From a virus: DNA of 20,966 nt. This document shows positions 6,362 through 12,513 of the stretch, in pieces. Below the pieces are notes generated by a model, which saw nothing but the letters and a program-made list of their open reading frames with translations, did no database searches and had not been told where the DNA came from. Numbering within the stretch: the stretch's first letter is position 1; each line of letters begins with the position of its first letter. Both the position numbers and the translations under genes were made by a program. Location of the stretch: IMG/VR virus record IMGVR_UViG_3300017746_005971, positions 1-20,966 of that record; one strand, 5' to 3'.

Positions 6362-7228
6362 ATGAAACAATTAGAACTTTCTGGTTTTGAAAAACCAAAA
6401 CACGCAGTAGTATCACTTTCAGGTGGTATGGATTCAAGCACATTATTACTAAGATGTCTTGATAAATTTGAAACTGTAACAGCTTTATCTTTTGATTATG
6501 GGCAAAAACATAAGGTTGAACTTAAAAGAGCAAGAGCTTTAGTTGATTATCTAAACCGACAATGTACTGAAAATAATTGTTATGGTGGGTGTAAAATCAA
6601 TTATCAAGTAATTAAATTAGATGGATTGGTTGATTTATTAGACTCAGCATTAGTTGAAGGTGGTGAAGAAGTACCAGAAGGGCATTATGCAGCTGAAAAC
6701 ATGAAAGCAACTGTAGTGCCTAACAGAAATAAAATATTTTCTTCAATAACTCAAGCTGTAGCTTTATCAGTAGCAAATAAAACAGAAGAACCAACAGTAA
6801 TAGCTTTAGGAATTCATTCTGGAGATCATGATATTTACCCTGATTGCAGACAAGAATTTAGAGATGCAGATGATAATGCCTTTAGAATGGGGAATTGGGA
6901 TCATGAGAGAGTAAGTTATTATACCCCTTATCTTAAAGGAGATAAGTTTACTATCCTCCAGGATGGAGAAATATTATGTGGGAAGTTAGGTATTGATTTT
7001 GATGAAGTTTATGCTAGAACTAATACTTCATATAAGCCAACTCCTGAAGGTTGGTCTGATTATAAATCAGCATCATCCGTAGAACGTATTGAAGCATTTA
7101 TTAAATTAGATAGACCCGATCCTGTACAATATGCAGATGAAACAGGTCCCGTTGGTTATGAAACAGCAAAAATATATGTTGAACAAGTTCTTTCAGAATA
7201 CGAAAAAGAACAATTAAAAGTTAAATAA
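6362..7228 (+). CDS. queC: 7-cyano-7-deazaguanine (preQ0) synthase, QueC
   Basis: A 288-residue PP-loop ATPase that should convert 7-carboxy-7-deazaguanine to preQ0 with ATP and ammonia. Diagnostic motifs are SGGMDSS at residues 20-26, SFDYGQKHKVEL (43-54), VVPNRNKIF (118-126) and the YPDCRQEF segment (159-166). The canonical C-terminal zinc site (CGxCxxC preceded by SCY) is not conserved: the corresponding stretch reads TSYKPTPEGWSDYKSASSVER, with Ser, Tyr or Ala in place of Cys. Three cysteines (68, 73, 77) in an unusual insertion might replace that site. An A/T-rich leader with no Shine-Dalgarno precedes the start. It is followed after one base by a small membrane protein. Family identity is very likely; full activity is less certain given the missing cysteines. 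Confidence 0.9.
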   Translation: MKQLELSGFEKPKHAVVSLSGGMDSSTLLLRCLDKFETVTALSFDYGQKHKVELKRARALVDYLNRQCTENNCYGGCKINYQVIKLDGLVDLLDSALVEGGEEVPEGHYAAENMKATVVPNRNKIFSSITQAVALSVANKTEEPTVIALGIHSGDHDIYPDCRQEFRDADDNAFRMGNWDHERVSYYTPYLKGDKFTILQDGEILCGKLGIDFDEVYARTNTSYKPTPEGWSDYKSASSVERIEAFIKLDRPDPVQYADETGPVGYETAKIYVEQVLSEYEKEQLKVK

Positions 7229-7229
7229 T

Positions 7230-7511
7230 ATGAGTGATAGAGAAATTATGAACGCTAAAAAGGGAGGGGAGATATTTACAACTCTGCCCCATAATGATCC
7301 AAAACTAGATAAAGAAGTAGATAAAATTGTTAAACAATTAGCAGGAGCTAATATTAAAGAATTACCTGATGCTTACCTACACCAAAAAATTAGTTTTATT
7401 AAATCTGGTATAAGGATTTTAGGTTATTGTTTTATTCCCTTTAGCTTGGGTTGGGCAACAGCTTTTCTTATATTGAGTGAAGTAATAGGTATAATCGAAG
7501 AATTAGTATAA
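7230..7511 (+). CDS. Small protein with C-terminal membrane segment
   Basis: A 93-residue protein with a soluble, charged N-terminal half (about residues 1-50) and a hydrophobic C-terminal half (about 61-90, containing ILGYCFIPFSLGWATAFLIL and a second hydrophobic run), likely a membrane hairpin or one long helix. No known family is recognised. It is inserted between queC and the thioredoxin gene and starts one base after queC stops, so it is co-transcribed with the preQ0 genes, but nothing links it to that pathway biochemically. Confidence 0.65.
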   Translation: MSDREIMNAKKGGEIFTTLPHNDPKLDKEVDKIVKQLAGANIKELPDAYLHQKISFIKSGIRILGYCFIPFSLGWATAFLILSEVIGIIEELV

Positions 7512-7528
7512 TTTAAAAAACAAATAAA

Positions 7529-7786
7529 ATGAACAAAGGAATTTTATATTTTTCAGCACCCTGGTGTGGACCTTGTAAAGCAATGTCTCCATTAGTAGAA
7601 CAGATGGAAAAAAAAGGACAAATTAAAGTTAAAAAAGTAAACATAGATTATGATGCTACTTTATCTCAAAAGTATAGTGTAAAAAGCATACCTACTATGA
7701 TTTTAACGGATCTACAAGGAAACGAAATAAAAAGAAATGTAGGAGGGATGTCAGAACAACAAATTTTAGAATTTTATAATGGGTAA
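7529..7786 (+). CDS. Thioredoxin-like protein
   Basis: An 85-residue minimal thioredoxin fold with the redox motif WCGPC at residues 12-16 and the conserved cis-proline loop SIPTM at about 54-58. It probably reduces protein disulfides, most plausibly the C-terminal cysteine pair of the phage ribonucleotide reductase encoded at the left end of the window. It lacks the N-terminal strand and helix of longer bacterial thioredoxins, a common shortening in phages. It overlaps queD by 8 bases. It is placed among the preQ0 genes but has no known role in that pathway. Confidence 0.9.
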   Translation: MNKGILYFSAPWCGPCKAMSPLVEQMEKKGQIKVKKVNIDYDATLSQKYSVKSIPTMILTDLQGNEIKRNVGGMSEQQILEFYNG

Positions 7787-8243
7787 ATTTCAATCAAGCA
7801 AAGTATTTGACGGGTTTAGTACAGTATTCCGCCAATGGAAAGCAGAAGACACACACTGTAGATTTTTACATGGTTATGGTATTTCTTTTAAAGTTTATTT
7901 TGAAGGAGAATTAGATCATAGAAATTGGGTTTGGGACTTTGGTGGAATGAAAAGAGCTAAAACTCAAATTGATGGAAAATCTCCTAAAGAATGGATGGAT
8001 TATATGTTTGATCATACTGTAATAGTAGCTGAAGATGATCCTGGTATTAAAGGATTTCAAACAATGGATAAGCTAGGTGTAATTCAGTTAAGAATGATTG
8101 AAGCTACAGGTGCAGAAAAATTTGCAGAGTATATTTATAACAAGCTTAATACTTTTGTGTTTGAAGAAACTGAAGGTAGAGTAAGAGTAATAAAAGTTAA
8201 ATTTATGGAGCATGGAAAAAATGCTGCATATTACAGTGAATAG
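7779..8243 (+). CDS. queD: QueD-like 6-carboxy-5,6,7,8-tetrahydropterin synthase, variant metal site
   Basis: A 154-residue member of the QueD/6-pyruvoyl-tetrahydropterin synthase superfamily, expected to convert dihydroneopterin triphosphate (from FolE) to carboxytetrahydropterin. The catalytic Cys27 in CRFLHGY, the WVWDFGGMK segment (50-58), the DH pair in FDHTV (78-79) and Glu144 are at expected places. Of the three classical zinc histidines, only His31 is plain: the position of the second is Tyr33, and the stretch that normally carries the first reads FSTVFRQW. I recall bacterial and phage homologues with this same FRQW...CRFLHGY pattern, so it may be a subfamily rather than a damaged enzyme. 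It starts inside the thioredoxin gene; queE follows after 21 bases. Confidence 0.85.
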   Translation: MGKFQSSKVFDGFSTVFRQWKAEDTHCRFLHGYGISFKVYFEGELDHRNWVWDFGGMKRAKTQIDGKSPKEWMDYMFDHTVIVAEDDPGIKGFQTMDKLGVIQLRMIEATGAEKFAEYIYNKLNTFVFEETEGRVRVIKVKFMEHGKNAAYYSE

Positions 8244-8264
8244 AAAACCACTTAAAAAAATTAT

Positions 8265-9113
8265 ATGTTAAAACGAATAGAAGATTACAACAAAACCCTC
8301 CCAGTATTAGAAGTTTACACCGCAGTTCAAAGTGAGGGTAGCCGTCAAGGTTACCCCACTATTGTAGTTAGAACAACAGGCTGTACTCATCGATGTTATT
8401 TTGGTGAAGGAGGATGGTGTGATAGTTGGTATACATCAATCCACCCAGAAAAAGGTACATTTACTTTTAATGATATTATTAAAATGTATGATGATAACCC
8501 ACATATTACAGAGATGATGCTTACTGGGGGTTCTCCTACTATGCATCCTAAATTAGTTAATGAATTAACTCACTTTGCACATGATCGAGGTATTTTTATT
8601 ACTATTGAAACTGAAGGTTCTCATTTCTTGAAAACAGATTACCCAATTGATTTATTATCTATTTCTCCTAAATTTAAGAACAGTGTACCTGTTGTAGGAA
8701 CATTAACCCCAAATGGAAAAGTTGTAGATGAAAAAATGATCAAAACCCATAACCGTTTACGATTAAATGTTAATGCTATTTCAGATTCAATTGCATATCA
8801 TAATGATTTTCATATTAAACCTGTTATAGATAAAGATTTAGCAGTTTTACCTGAAGTAGAAAGTTTTATGGAAACTTTAGTAGATGCTTTAGCTGAAAAA
8901 GAGTTTGGTGCTAGTGAATTTGGAGATGAAGCTTTTGATAAAGGAACAATTGCTCAATATCTTAAAGCAAAAACATGGTGTATGCCTGCTGGAGATGATA
9001 AACCAGCATTATTTGAATCTTACCCAATAGTAATGGATATGTGTAGAGATAAAGGTTATAAATTTACAGGTCGTGCTCATATTATGGCTTTTGGAACTGA
9101 ACGTTGTGTCTAA
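8265..9113 (+). CDS. queE: 7-carboxy-7-deazaguanine synthase, QueE (radical SAM)
   Basis: A 282-residue radical SAM enzyme that would contract carboxytetrahydropterin to 7-carboxy-7-deazaguanine. Typical QueE signs are the N-terminal VQSEGSRQGYPTIVVRTTGC substrate and cluster segment, the LTGGSPTMHP stretch that binds SAM, and the ETEG motif at about 125-128. The cluster cysteines are Cys40, Cys44 and Cys52, spaced C-x3-C-x7-C rather than C-x3-C-x2-C, with an insertion of FGEGGW-type residues. QueE proteins are known to vary here. The C-terminal 90 residues are longer than minimal QueE and contain a Cys/Trp-rich KTWCMPAG segment. A GTG-initiated small ORF overlaps its last bases. Confidence 0.9.
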   Translation: MLKRIEDYNKTLPVLEVYTAVQSEGSRQGYPTIVVRTTGCTHRCYFGEGGWCDSWYTSIHPEKGTFTFNDIIKMYDDNPHITEMMLTGGSPTMHPKLVNELTHFAHDRGIFITIETEGSHFLKTDYPIDLLSISPKFKNSVPVVGTLTPNGKVVDEKMIKTHNRLRLNVNAISDSIAYHNDFHIKPVIDKDLAVLPEVESFMETLVDALAEKEFGASEFGDEAFDKGTIAQYLKAKTWCMPAGDDKPALFESYPIVMDMCRDKGYKFTGRAHIMAFGTERCV

Positions 9114-9246
9114 AGACGAAGCACTTTTAATATTAGAAGAAATTAAGGAAAATGTTAATACTTGTTGTGCCATTACTATGGAACCTGATGAGGTATTAGT
9201 ACTGATTGATAAGTTAGAAAATTATATAAATGGTAGAATTAATTAA
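9106..9246 (+). CDS. Small GTG-initiated ORF (46 aa) between queE and the phosphoribosyltransferase
   Basis: A 46-codon frame starts with GTG overlapping the queE stop region and ends 17 bases inside the next gene. The protein is predicted to be two amphipathic helices (KDEALLILEEIKENV and PDEVLVLIDKLENYING) around a TCCAITM linker; the balance of Leu/Ile and Glu/Lys looks like real coding. An internal ATG at 9178 could give a 22-residue form. It fills an otherwise empty 116-base gap, which is large for this region. The function is unknown, and non-ATG starts are uncertain by nature. Confidence 0.5.
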   Translation: MSKDEALLILEEIKENVNTCCAITMEPDEVLVLIDKLENYINGRIN

Positions 9247-9733
9247 TGCTAAGGATATAGATATCCAAACAAAAATAGTAGCAAAACAGATTTCAGATGA
9301 ACATAAAGGTGATAAAACACCTGTAGTAATGGTTGGGTTACTTAATGGTTGTTTTGCGTTTTACGCTGATTTAGTACGTGCTATGCCTATTGATATTGAA
9401 TGTGATTTTATGCGTGTTAAATCATATATAGATCGTAAACAAGGTGATATAGTAATTACTAAAGACCTTGAAACCCCCATTAAAGGTAAACATGTTTACA
9501 TTGTAGATGATATTTATGACACTGGAAATACTATGGAAGTTGTTATTGATTATTTAAAAGTAAAAAAACCATCTTCTATTTCTATTGTTAGTTTAGTTAC
9601 TAGAAAATCATCACCCACACCACCCGTTAAAATGTTTAACGCTTTTAAAATTGATAATGAATGGTTAGTTGGGTTTGGGATGGACAATGAAAAAGGATAT
9701 TTAAGAAATCTACCAGCTATCTATTCTCTTTAA
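9230..9733 (+). CDS. Hypoxanthine/guanine phosphoribosyltransferase
   Basis: A 167-residue type I phosphoribosyltransferase. The PRPP-binding loop is VYIVDDIYDTGNT at residues 89-101, an early PVVMVGLLNG segment corresponds to the pyrophosphate loop, and the C-terminal LVGFGMDNEKGYLRNLPAIY matches the purine-binding end of HPRT enzymes. It would convert free guanine or hypoxanthine plus PRPP to GMP or IMP. In this setting an obvious source of free guanine is the base-exchange reaction of the DpdA-like enzyme, so it may return guanine to the GTP pool that feeds FolE; this is inference. Xanthine PRT is an alternative substrate class. It starts at an ATG within the end of a small ORF. Confidence 0.88.
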   Translation: MVELINAKDIDIQTKIVAKQISDEHKGDKTPVVMVGLLNGCFAFYADLVRAMPIDIECDFMRVKSYIDRKQGDIVITKDLETPIKGKHVYIVDDIYDTGNTMEVVIDYLKVKKPSSISIVSLVTRKSSPTPPVKMFNAFKIDNEWLVGFGMDNEKGYLRNLPAIYSL

Positions 9734-9753
9734 TATTTATAATTAAAATATTA
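9731..9753 (+). repeat. 8-bp inverted repeat reaching the start codon of the 9753 gene
   Basis: TAATATTT (9731-9738) and AAATATTA (9746-9753) are perfect inverted copies around a 7-nt spacer. The right arm ends on the A of the ATG, so an RNA hairpin would cover the start. It is A/T only and could be chance in this composition or a weak transcription-stop signal after the phosphoribosyltransferase gene. Confidence 0.4.
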
Positions 9754-11216
9754 TGGGAAGACCTCTTAAACATGCTACATCAAAACCTTCAAGGTCTATG
9801 AGACAGGGAAATATTGCTGCTCGAGTAGCTAAAGGAAACCTTGGCCCAACCTCAGCAACAGGATACTATAATGCATTTGCCCCTACAGAACCTGGTAAGT
9901 ATATAGTTTATAAAATGTTAGGAGCTTCCCAAGCACCTTTATCTTTTGCACCTCAAACGGATGAAGAGTTTATAAGATTAGCTAATCAAGAAGGAGCAGG
10001 AGCTGACAGTATATCATCAGCCTTAAATTTCTTTGCTTCAGATAGTAATTTTACAGTAGCCGCAATAATTAATACTACAGGAAGTGTAAATGTTAATCCT
10101 TTTTGCGTTTATGATGCTTTAGGAGATAACCCCTCCCCACAAAATGAGTGGTTTAATTCAGTTTCCCCTTTAGATAATATGTCTATAGATAATAAAGAGC
10201 ACGCTTTAAACGAATTTATAGCTATGAGAAGCTTTAATAGTGTAAGATGGGGAGCTCCTTATGCTGGAACTATTATTTATGAGATTGATACTAATGGTAA
10301 TATCTCAACAAAAGTTTCTGCAACCTCATCCCCTTCAAATGGTGATTTTAATGTTACTCAAGGTTATCGTTATGTAGGTAATAAACCTGTTCATTTTATT
10401 GGTGGTGGTAATGGTGATGTAATGTGTCCTGTATCATATTATGGTACAGAATGGGGTTGGTTTTATAGTAGATATACCCCACAAACGGTTAGATTTTATT
10501 GTTTTGTAGATGGTACTAAAATTAAATTATATTCTAGTTTAACTAACTCCCAAATAACAAATGATAATTTAGTCACAACCTTAGAAGGAGATGAAGGGGA
10601 TGTAGTTGAGTATCAAATCCCAACAGATCCAAATTACACAGGTAAGTATTGGCAAATCCATTCCAATGGACCTATAGCAATGACTGGTAGGGGTAGTTCT
10701 GGAGATATGTCAATAGGTGCTTTAGCTGGTGATCGTGTCTATAGAAGATTTGATGAATATGAAAGAACCACTAATAACACTACCCCTAGTGACATATCTA
10801 CATATACAATAGCTGATAGTACCAATAAAGTTTGGGCTCTAAGTATTGCAGATGGCTCAGGAGGAGATAATGAAGTAGGTCACCCTTTAGATCAATTAAG
10901 TAAAAATTATACTTATGGGTATTTGTTAAGATCATATTTTGTATTAAGTCCTTATACTAGTAATACTATTACAATTTCTTCTTGGGATGGTAGTAATTGG
11001 GTAGAGTTTTCTTCACATACCCTTAATGGGACTATAACAGTCCCAGTAGCTGCTTCAAGTGGGTCACAATCTGGGGGTGATAACCCTTTTAATAATAATA
11101 CTTTATGGAAATTTGAAGGTGATGATCCTTTTTATGTTGTTATTAATGATAATAGTAGAGATGAAGAAGCTTTATTAGGGTGGAATGCAGGAGAAGTAGA
11201 TGCCTTTTTTATGTAA
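9753..11216 (+). CDS. Probable virion structural protein
   Basis: A 487-residue protein rich in Asn, Ser, Gly, Thr and aromatic residues, with the beta-rich look of tail, fibre or head-decoration proteins and no signal peptide or membrane helix. It starts MGRPLKHATS followed by a basic, low-complexity segment (about 1-30); many virion proteins of marine T4-like phages start with MGRPL, which is the main reason for the call. The segment at about 48-80 (GKYIVYKMLG...TDEEFIRLANQEG) may be a small separate domain, and the remainder has repeated TxxxxWxL and SWDGSNW-like patterns. No enzymatic motif is seen. It stands alone among nucleotide-metabolism genes, with an inverted repeat at its start and a hairpin after its stop. 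Confidence 0.7.
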   Translation: MGRPLKHATSKPSRSMRQGNIAARVAKGNLGPTSATGYYNAFAPTEPGKYIVYKMLGASQAPLSFAPQTDEEFIRLANQEGAGADSISSALNFFASDSNFTVAAIINTTGSVNVNPFCVYDALGDNPSPQNEWFNSVSPLDNMSIDNKEHALNEFIAMRSFNSVRWGAPYAGTIIYEIDTNGNISTKVSATSSPSNGDFNVTQGYRYVGNKPVHFIGGGNGDVMCPVSYYGTEWGWFYSRYTPQTVRFYCFVDGTKIKLYSSLTNSQITNDNLVTTLEGDEGDVVEYQIPTDPNYTGKYWQIHSNGPIAMTGRGSSGDMSIGALAGDRVYRRFDEYERTTNNTTPSDISTYTIADSTNKVWALSIADGSGGDNEVGHPLDQLSKNYTYGYLLRSYFVLSPYTSNTITISSWDGSNWVEFSSHTLNGTITVPVAASSGSQSGGDNPFNNNTLWKFEGDDPFYVVINDNSRDEEALLGWNAGEVDAFFM

Positions 11217-11226
11217 AAATTAAAAT

Positions 11227-11250
11227 TTAATTTGGAATTGTCCAAATTAA
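11227..11250 (+). terminator. Hairpin after the virion-protein gene overlapping promoter P2
   Basis: A perfect 10-bp inverted repeat (TTAATTTGGA at 11227-11236 and TCCAAATTAA at 11241-11250) has an ATTG loop, starting 11 bases after the stop codon. It lacks a strong T run, so termination may be weak. The TTGG box of promoter P2 lies in its left arm, so it could instead act as an operator-like site. Confidence 0.5.
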
Positions 11251-11262
11251 TTCGTATATTAA
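11232..11262 (+). promoter_or_regulatory. Promoter-like element P2 upstream of folE
   Basis: TTGG begins at 11232, and TATATT lies at 11255-11260, exactly 20 nt after the TTG. The four bases before TATATT (TTCG) are the same in P3. Transcription would start near 11267, giving a leader of about 18 bases before folE, and would run on into the mazG-like and polymerase genes. Confidence 0.7.
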
Positions 11263-11284
11263 ATCAAATAAAAAGTTATAATCA

Positions 11285-11980
11285 ATGGAAAACAAACGAA
11301 GAAAAATTCACGAAGAATTAGAAGTTGTAAAAGAAGGTTTTGCTAATGGTGTTGCACCTGGATTCCCTCTAGAACAATCTGAAAAAGATAAAATGATTGA
11401 CGAAGCCGAAGTAGCCTATGGTCAATTTTTAGATGCTTTAAAGTGTGATTGGAGAAATGATCCAAACTCAATGGAAACACCAAGACGTGTAGCTAAAGCA
11501 TATGTAAACGATTTATGGGCAGGTAGATATACTGCTATGTCCCCTATTACTTCCTTCCCAAGTGATGGTTATGATGGAATTATTATTGAAAGAAATATTC
11601 CACTAACTTCAATGTGTTCACACCACCACCAAACAATTGGAGGGGTAGTTCATATTGGTTACATTGCAGGAGAGGGTGGTCAAGTAATTGGATTATCTAA
11701 ACTAAATAGAATAGTTGAATTATTTGGACGTAGAGGAGCTATCCAAGAACAACTAACATCAGCCATCCATAATGCAGTATGTAAAATTACTGAAGGTAAT
11801 AAGGGTGTAATCGTTACTATAGTAGGAACACATAATTGTGTTAGTTGTAGAGGTGTAAAACATCAAGGTGCTGCTATGGTTACAACTAAAGCATCGGGAG
11901 TATTTAGAGATAATGATAATTTAGCAAGAAAAGAGTTTTTTGACAGTCTGAAGATTAATAACGGAGGACATAATATTTAA
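11285..11980 (+). CDS. folE: GTP cyclohydrolase I (FolE)
   Basis: A 231-residue enzyme that opens GTP to 7,8-dihydroneopterin triphosphate, the first step towards preQ0 (and towards folates). The zinc site is visible as Cys111 and His114 in CSHHH and Cys185 in HNCVSCRG. Other hallmarks are ETPRRVAKAY (64-73), VIGLSKLNRIVELFGRR (134-150) and IQEQLT (153-158). The usual PF after the CEHH motif is replaced by QTIGG, a modest departure. The N-terminal 40 residues are charged and variable, as in other members. It follows promoter P2 and a hairpin. It is separated from queCDE by the phosphoribosyltransferase and virion-protein genes, so the pathway is split over two transcription units. Confidence 0.95.
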   Translation: MENKRRKIHEELEVVKEGFANGVAPGFPLEQSEKDKMIDEAEVAYGQFLDALKCDWRNDPNSMETPRRVAKAYVNDLWAGRYTAMSPITSFPSDGYDGIIIERNIPLTSMCSHHHQTIGGVVHIGYIAGEGGQVIGLSKLNRIVELFGRRGAIQEQLTSAIHNAVCKITEGNKGVIVTIVGTHNCVSCRGVKHQGAAMVTTKASGVFRDNDNLARKEFFDSLKINNGGHNI

Positions 11981-11993
11981 ATAAATAATAGTT

Positions 11994-12506
11994 ATGAAAA
12001 AAGTAAAAGTACCATTCGTAGATGAAGTAGAGGAATTTAATGAAGTTATGGGGAAAGGTTACCAAAATAGAACCACTCCAACCATCAACCCTAAAGACGC
12101 CCAGTTTGTAATTGATTTTATCCAAGAAGAGCTAGATGAGTTAAAAGTAGCAGTTAAAGAAAGAAATATAATTGAAATATTTGATGCTTTACTTGATATT
12201 ACTTATGTAGGTTTAGGTAATGGGGCTTTAGTATTTGGTTTAAAAGATAAAATATTAGATGGTTATGCTGAAGTACAAGCAAGTAATATGTCTAAAATAT
12301 GCCAAACATTAGAAGAAGCAGAAGAAACAGTTAAATTACGCTCTGAACAACAGGGGGAACCTTGTCACTATTTAAGTGATGGTAAAGGTAAATATGTAGT
12401 ATACCGTAGTTCAGATAATAAAGTAATGAAATCAGTTAATTACTTCAGACCAGACTTAGCACAATTTTTTACAGAGCAGGATATTATGGATACCCTTATA
12501 AAGTAG
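11994..12506 (+). CDS. MazG-like nucleotide pyrophosphohydrolase
   Basis: A 170-residue protein of the all-alpha NTP pyrophosphohydrolase (MazG/phosphoribosyl-ATP pyrophosphohydrolase) superfamily. The magnesium-binding pattern is seen as EELDEL (45-50), then Glu61 and Asp64/Asp68 in IIEIFDALLDITYVG. The following VQASNMSK segment is typical of phage members. These enzymes hydrolyse NTPs, dNTPs or the alarmone (p)ppGpp; in phages they are thought to adjust host nucleotide signalling or clean the dNTP pool. The C-terminal 55 residues (with YVVYRSSDNKVMKS) form an extra, probably beta, segment. It lies 13 bases after folE and 7 bases before the polymerase gene. Substrate not determinable. Confidence 0.82.
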   Translation: MKKVKVPFVDEVEEFNEVMGKGYQNRTTPTINPKDAQFVIDFIQEELDELKVAVKERNIIEIFDALLDITYVGLGNGALVFGLKDKILDGYAEVQASNMSKICQTLEEAEETVKLRSEQQGEPCHYLSDGKGKYVVYRSSDNKVMKSVNYFRPDLAQFFTEQDIMDTLIK

Positions 12507-12513
12507 GTTGTAG

